23,918 bases of DNA from a bacterium (GTDB lineage: Bacteria > SZUA-182 > SZUA-191 > JAJRXT01): positions 1-23,918 of the forward strand of contig JAJRUU010000243.1 of NCBI GenBank assembly GCA_024277605.1. The letters run 5' to 3'. Shown piece after piece: positions 23,375 through 23,918 of this stretch (its first letter is position 1; the number at the start of each line of letters is the position of its first letter). The notes beneath the pieces are model-generated. The model saw only the letters and a program-made list of their open reading frames with translations, was not told the DNA's origin and ran no database searches. A program made the translations under genes and the position numbers.

Positions 23375-23533
23375 TACTGACCTTCTGCTTGTTTTTCATT
23401 ATTAAAAACATTCGACAAACTGGTCGTATACTTTGGAACAAAACACACCATAGTAACATCTGTTAACATAGATATACTGCAACACACTACTATATAAAAC
23501 AATATTTTTATTTTTAGGTTGTTGTTTTATGCC

Positions 23534-23562
23534 ATTTTATTTTATATATTAATGTAAGTCAA
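23534..23562 (-). promoter_or_regulatory. Sigma70-type promoter for the cytochrome locus
   Basis: On the - strand, TTGACT (23562-23557) and TAAAAT (23539-23534) are separated by exactly 17 bp of AT-rich sequence, five of six matches to each consensus box. Transcription would start near 23527 and leave a leader of about 335 nt before the ATG at 23193. It is the best promoter-like match I found upstream of the locus, but was found by eye only. Confidence 0.55.
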
Positions 23563-23918
23563 GTGAAATTTTAAAACAGCATTTAATTATTTCATAATTC
23601 TATAATCTATCTTTATAATTTATCAACTTAGCAAATACAATACATCCGCACATGAGGCTTAATATATCCTTTTTATATAACCAGATAACTAAAACAGAAC
23701 CAGTTAGCGATCCAAAAGAAACCACAAAGGCCAGACGCCAATTTAAATAATTTAATCGGGCATTCCATCTAGCACAGCACCTACTAAAGCTATACCACTT
23801 TCCAACTAAAACATTAAATAGTATAATGTGCTTAACGCCATAAGATTTTTTTGCCGGAAAAGCCATGCCGGGCGTTTTGTTTGATCACTTGACAAAATAA
23901 AACCGTTGAATTGACAAT
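23563..23918. other. AT-rich right edge without a supported gene
   Basis: This stretch upstream of the promoter holds one 88-codon - strand frame (23600-23866) with no good ribosome site and no recognisable family. It also holds a GC-rich imperfect hairpin (GCCGG...CCGGGC, about 23852-23872) that overlaps that frame's start and is followed on the + strand by a T-rich run, so it may be a terminator remnant. Two TTGACA hexamers occur on the + strand within the last 35 bases and may belong to a promoter reaching beyond the window. Confidence 0.4.

Noticed and set aside
23600..23866. 88-codon - strand ORF at the right edge
   Set aside because: No ribosome site, no recognisable family, odd composition and an imperfect hairpin over its start. 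It could be real but is not supported.
1..23918. Alternative genetic code (TAA or TGA reassigned)
   Set aside because: Full-length conserved genes here terminate in TAA and TGA at family-typical positions and contain no internal TAA or TGA apart from the single pheT case.

Overview
The window has two opposed blocks. Positions 247-8842 (+ strand) carry housekeeping genes. Positions 8871-23193 (- strand) carry a long multiheme cytochrome c locus that looks like an electron-transfer system. The blocks converge with only 28 bp between them. The organism is most likely a Gram-negative (diderm) anaerobe. The reasons are a ZapA/ZapB-like pair, a NapC/NirT-type anchored cytochrome, a lipoprotein, Sec signal peptides on most redox proteins, and a zapA - structured RNA (6S-like) - 5-formyl-THF cyclo-ligase order. 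The combination recalls deltaproteobacterial, Nitrospirota-like or candidate-phylum (MAG) genomes. ZapA argues against an FtsZ-less anammox planctomycete. I cannot name the taxon from sequence alone.

The + strand order is pheT, a zapB-like coiled-coil gene, zapA, a 6S-RNA-like structure, the 5-FCL gene (fau), rny, ymdB, a 620-bp stretch packed with three MITE-like inverted repeats, then xseA and xseB. Two conserved genes do not read through. pheT has one in-frame TAA (1105-1107) with homology continuing in the same frame on both sides. ymdB loses frame at a classic A AAA AAG slippery heptamer (6435-6441), and a -1 shift there restores the family-typical C-terminus. The PheT also lacks the N-terminal EMAP-type tRNA-binding domain.

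The - strand locus reads from a good sigma70-type promoter (TTGACT-17-TAAAAT, 23562-23534) through a leader of about 335 nt. In order the genes are: a membrane-anchored 7-heme cytochrome c with a decayed eighth site; a cytochrome b561/FdnI-like membrane subunit; two single-TM small proteins (41 and 74 aa); a triheme cytochrome; a six-blade NHL propeller; a 1273-aa cytochrome with 28 CxxCH motifs in seven four-heme modules; a 63-aa single-TM protein; a beta-helix lipoprotein with a Cys ladder; a NapC/NirT-type 8-heme cytochrome; a secreted 157-aa unknown; a secreted TPR protein; and an 8-heme periplasmic cytochrome. That is 54 c-type heme motifs in about 14 kb.

Inferred working model: the cytochrome b/c pair and the NapC-type cytochrome take electrons from quinol in the inner membrane. 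The tri- and octaheme cytochromes carry them across the periplasm. The 28-heme protein acts as a long conductor, terminal reductase or filament. The NHL, TPR and beta-helix proteins would be scaffolds. No beta-barrel porin of the known porin-cytochrome conduits is visible in the window, so either it lies elsewhere or this locus crosses the envelope in another way.
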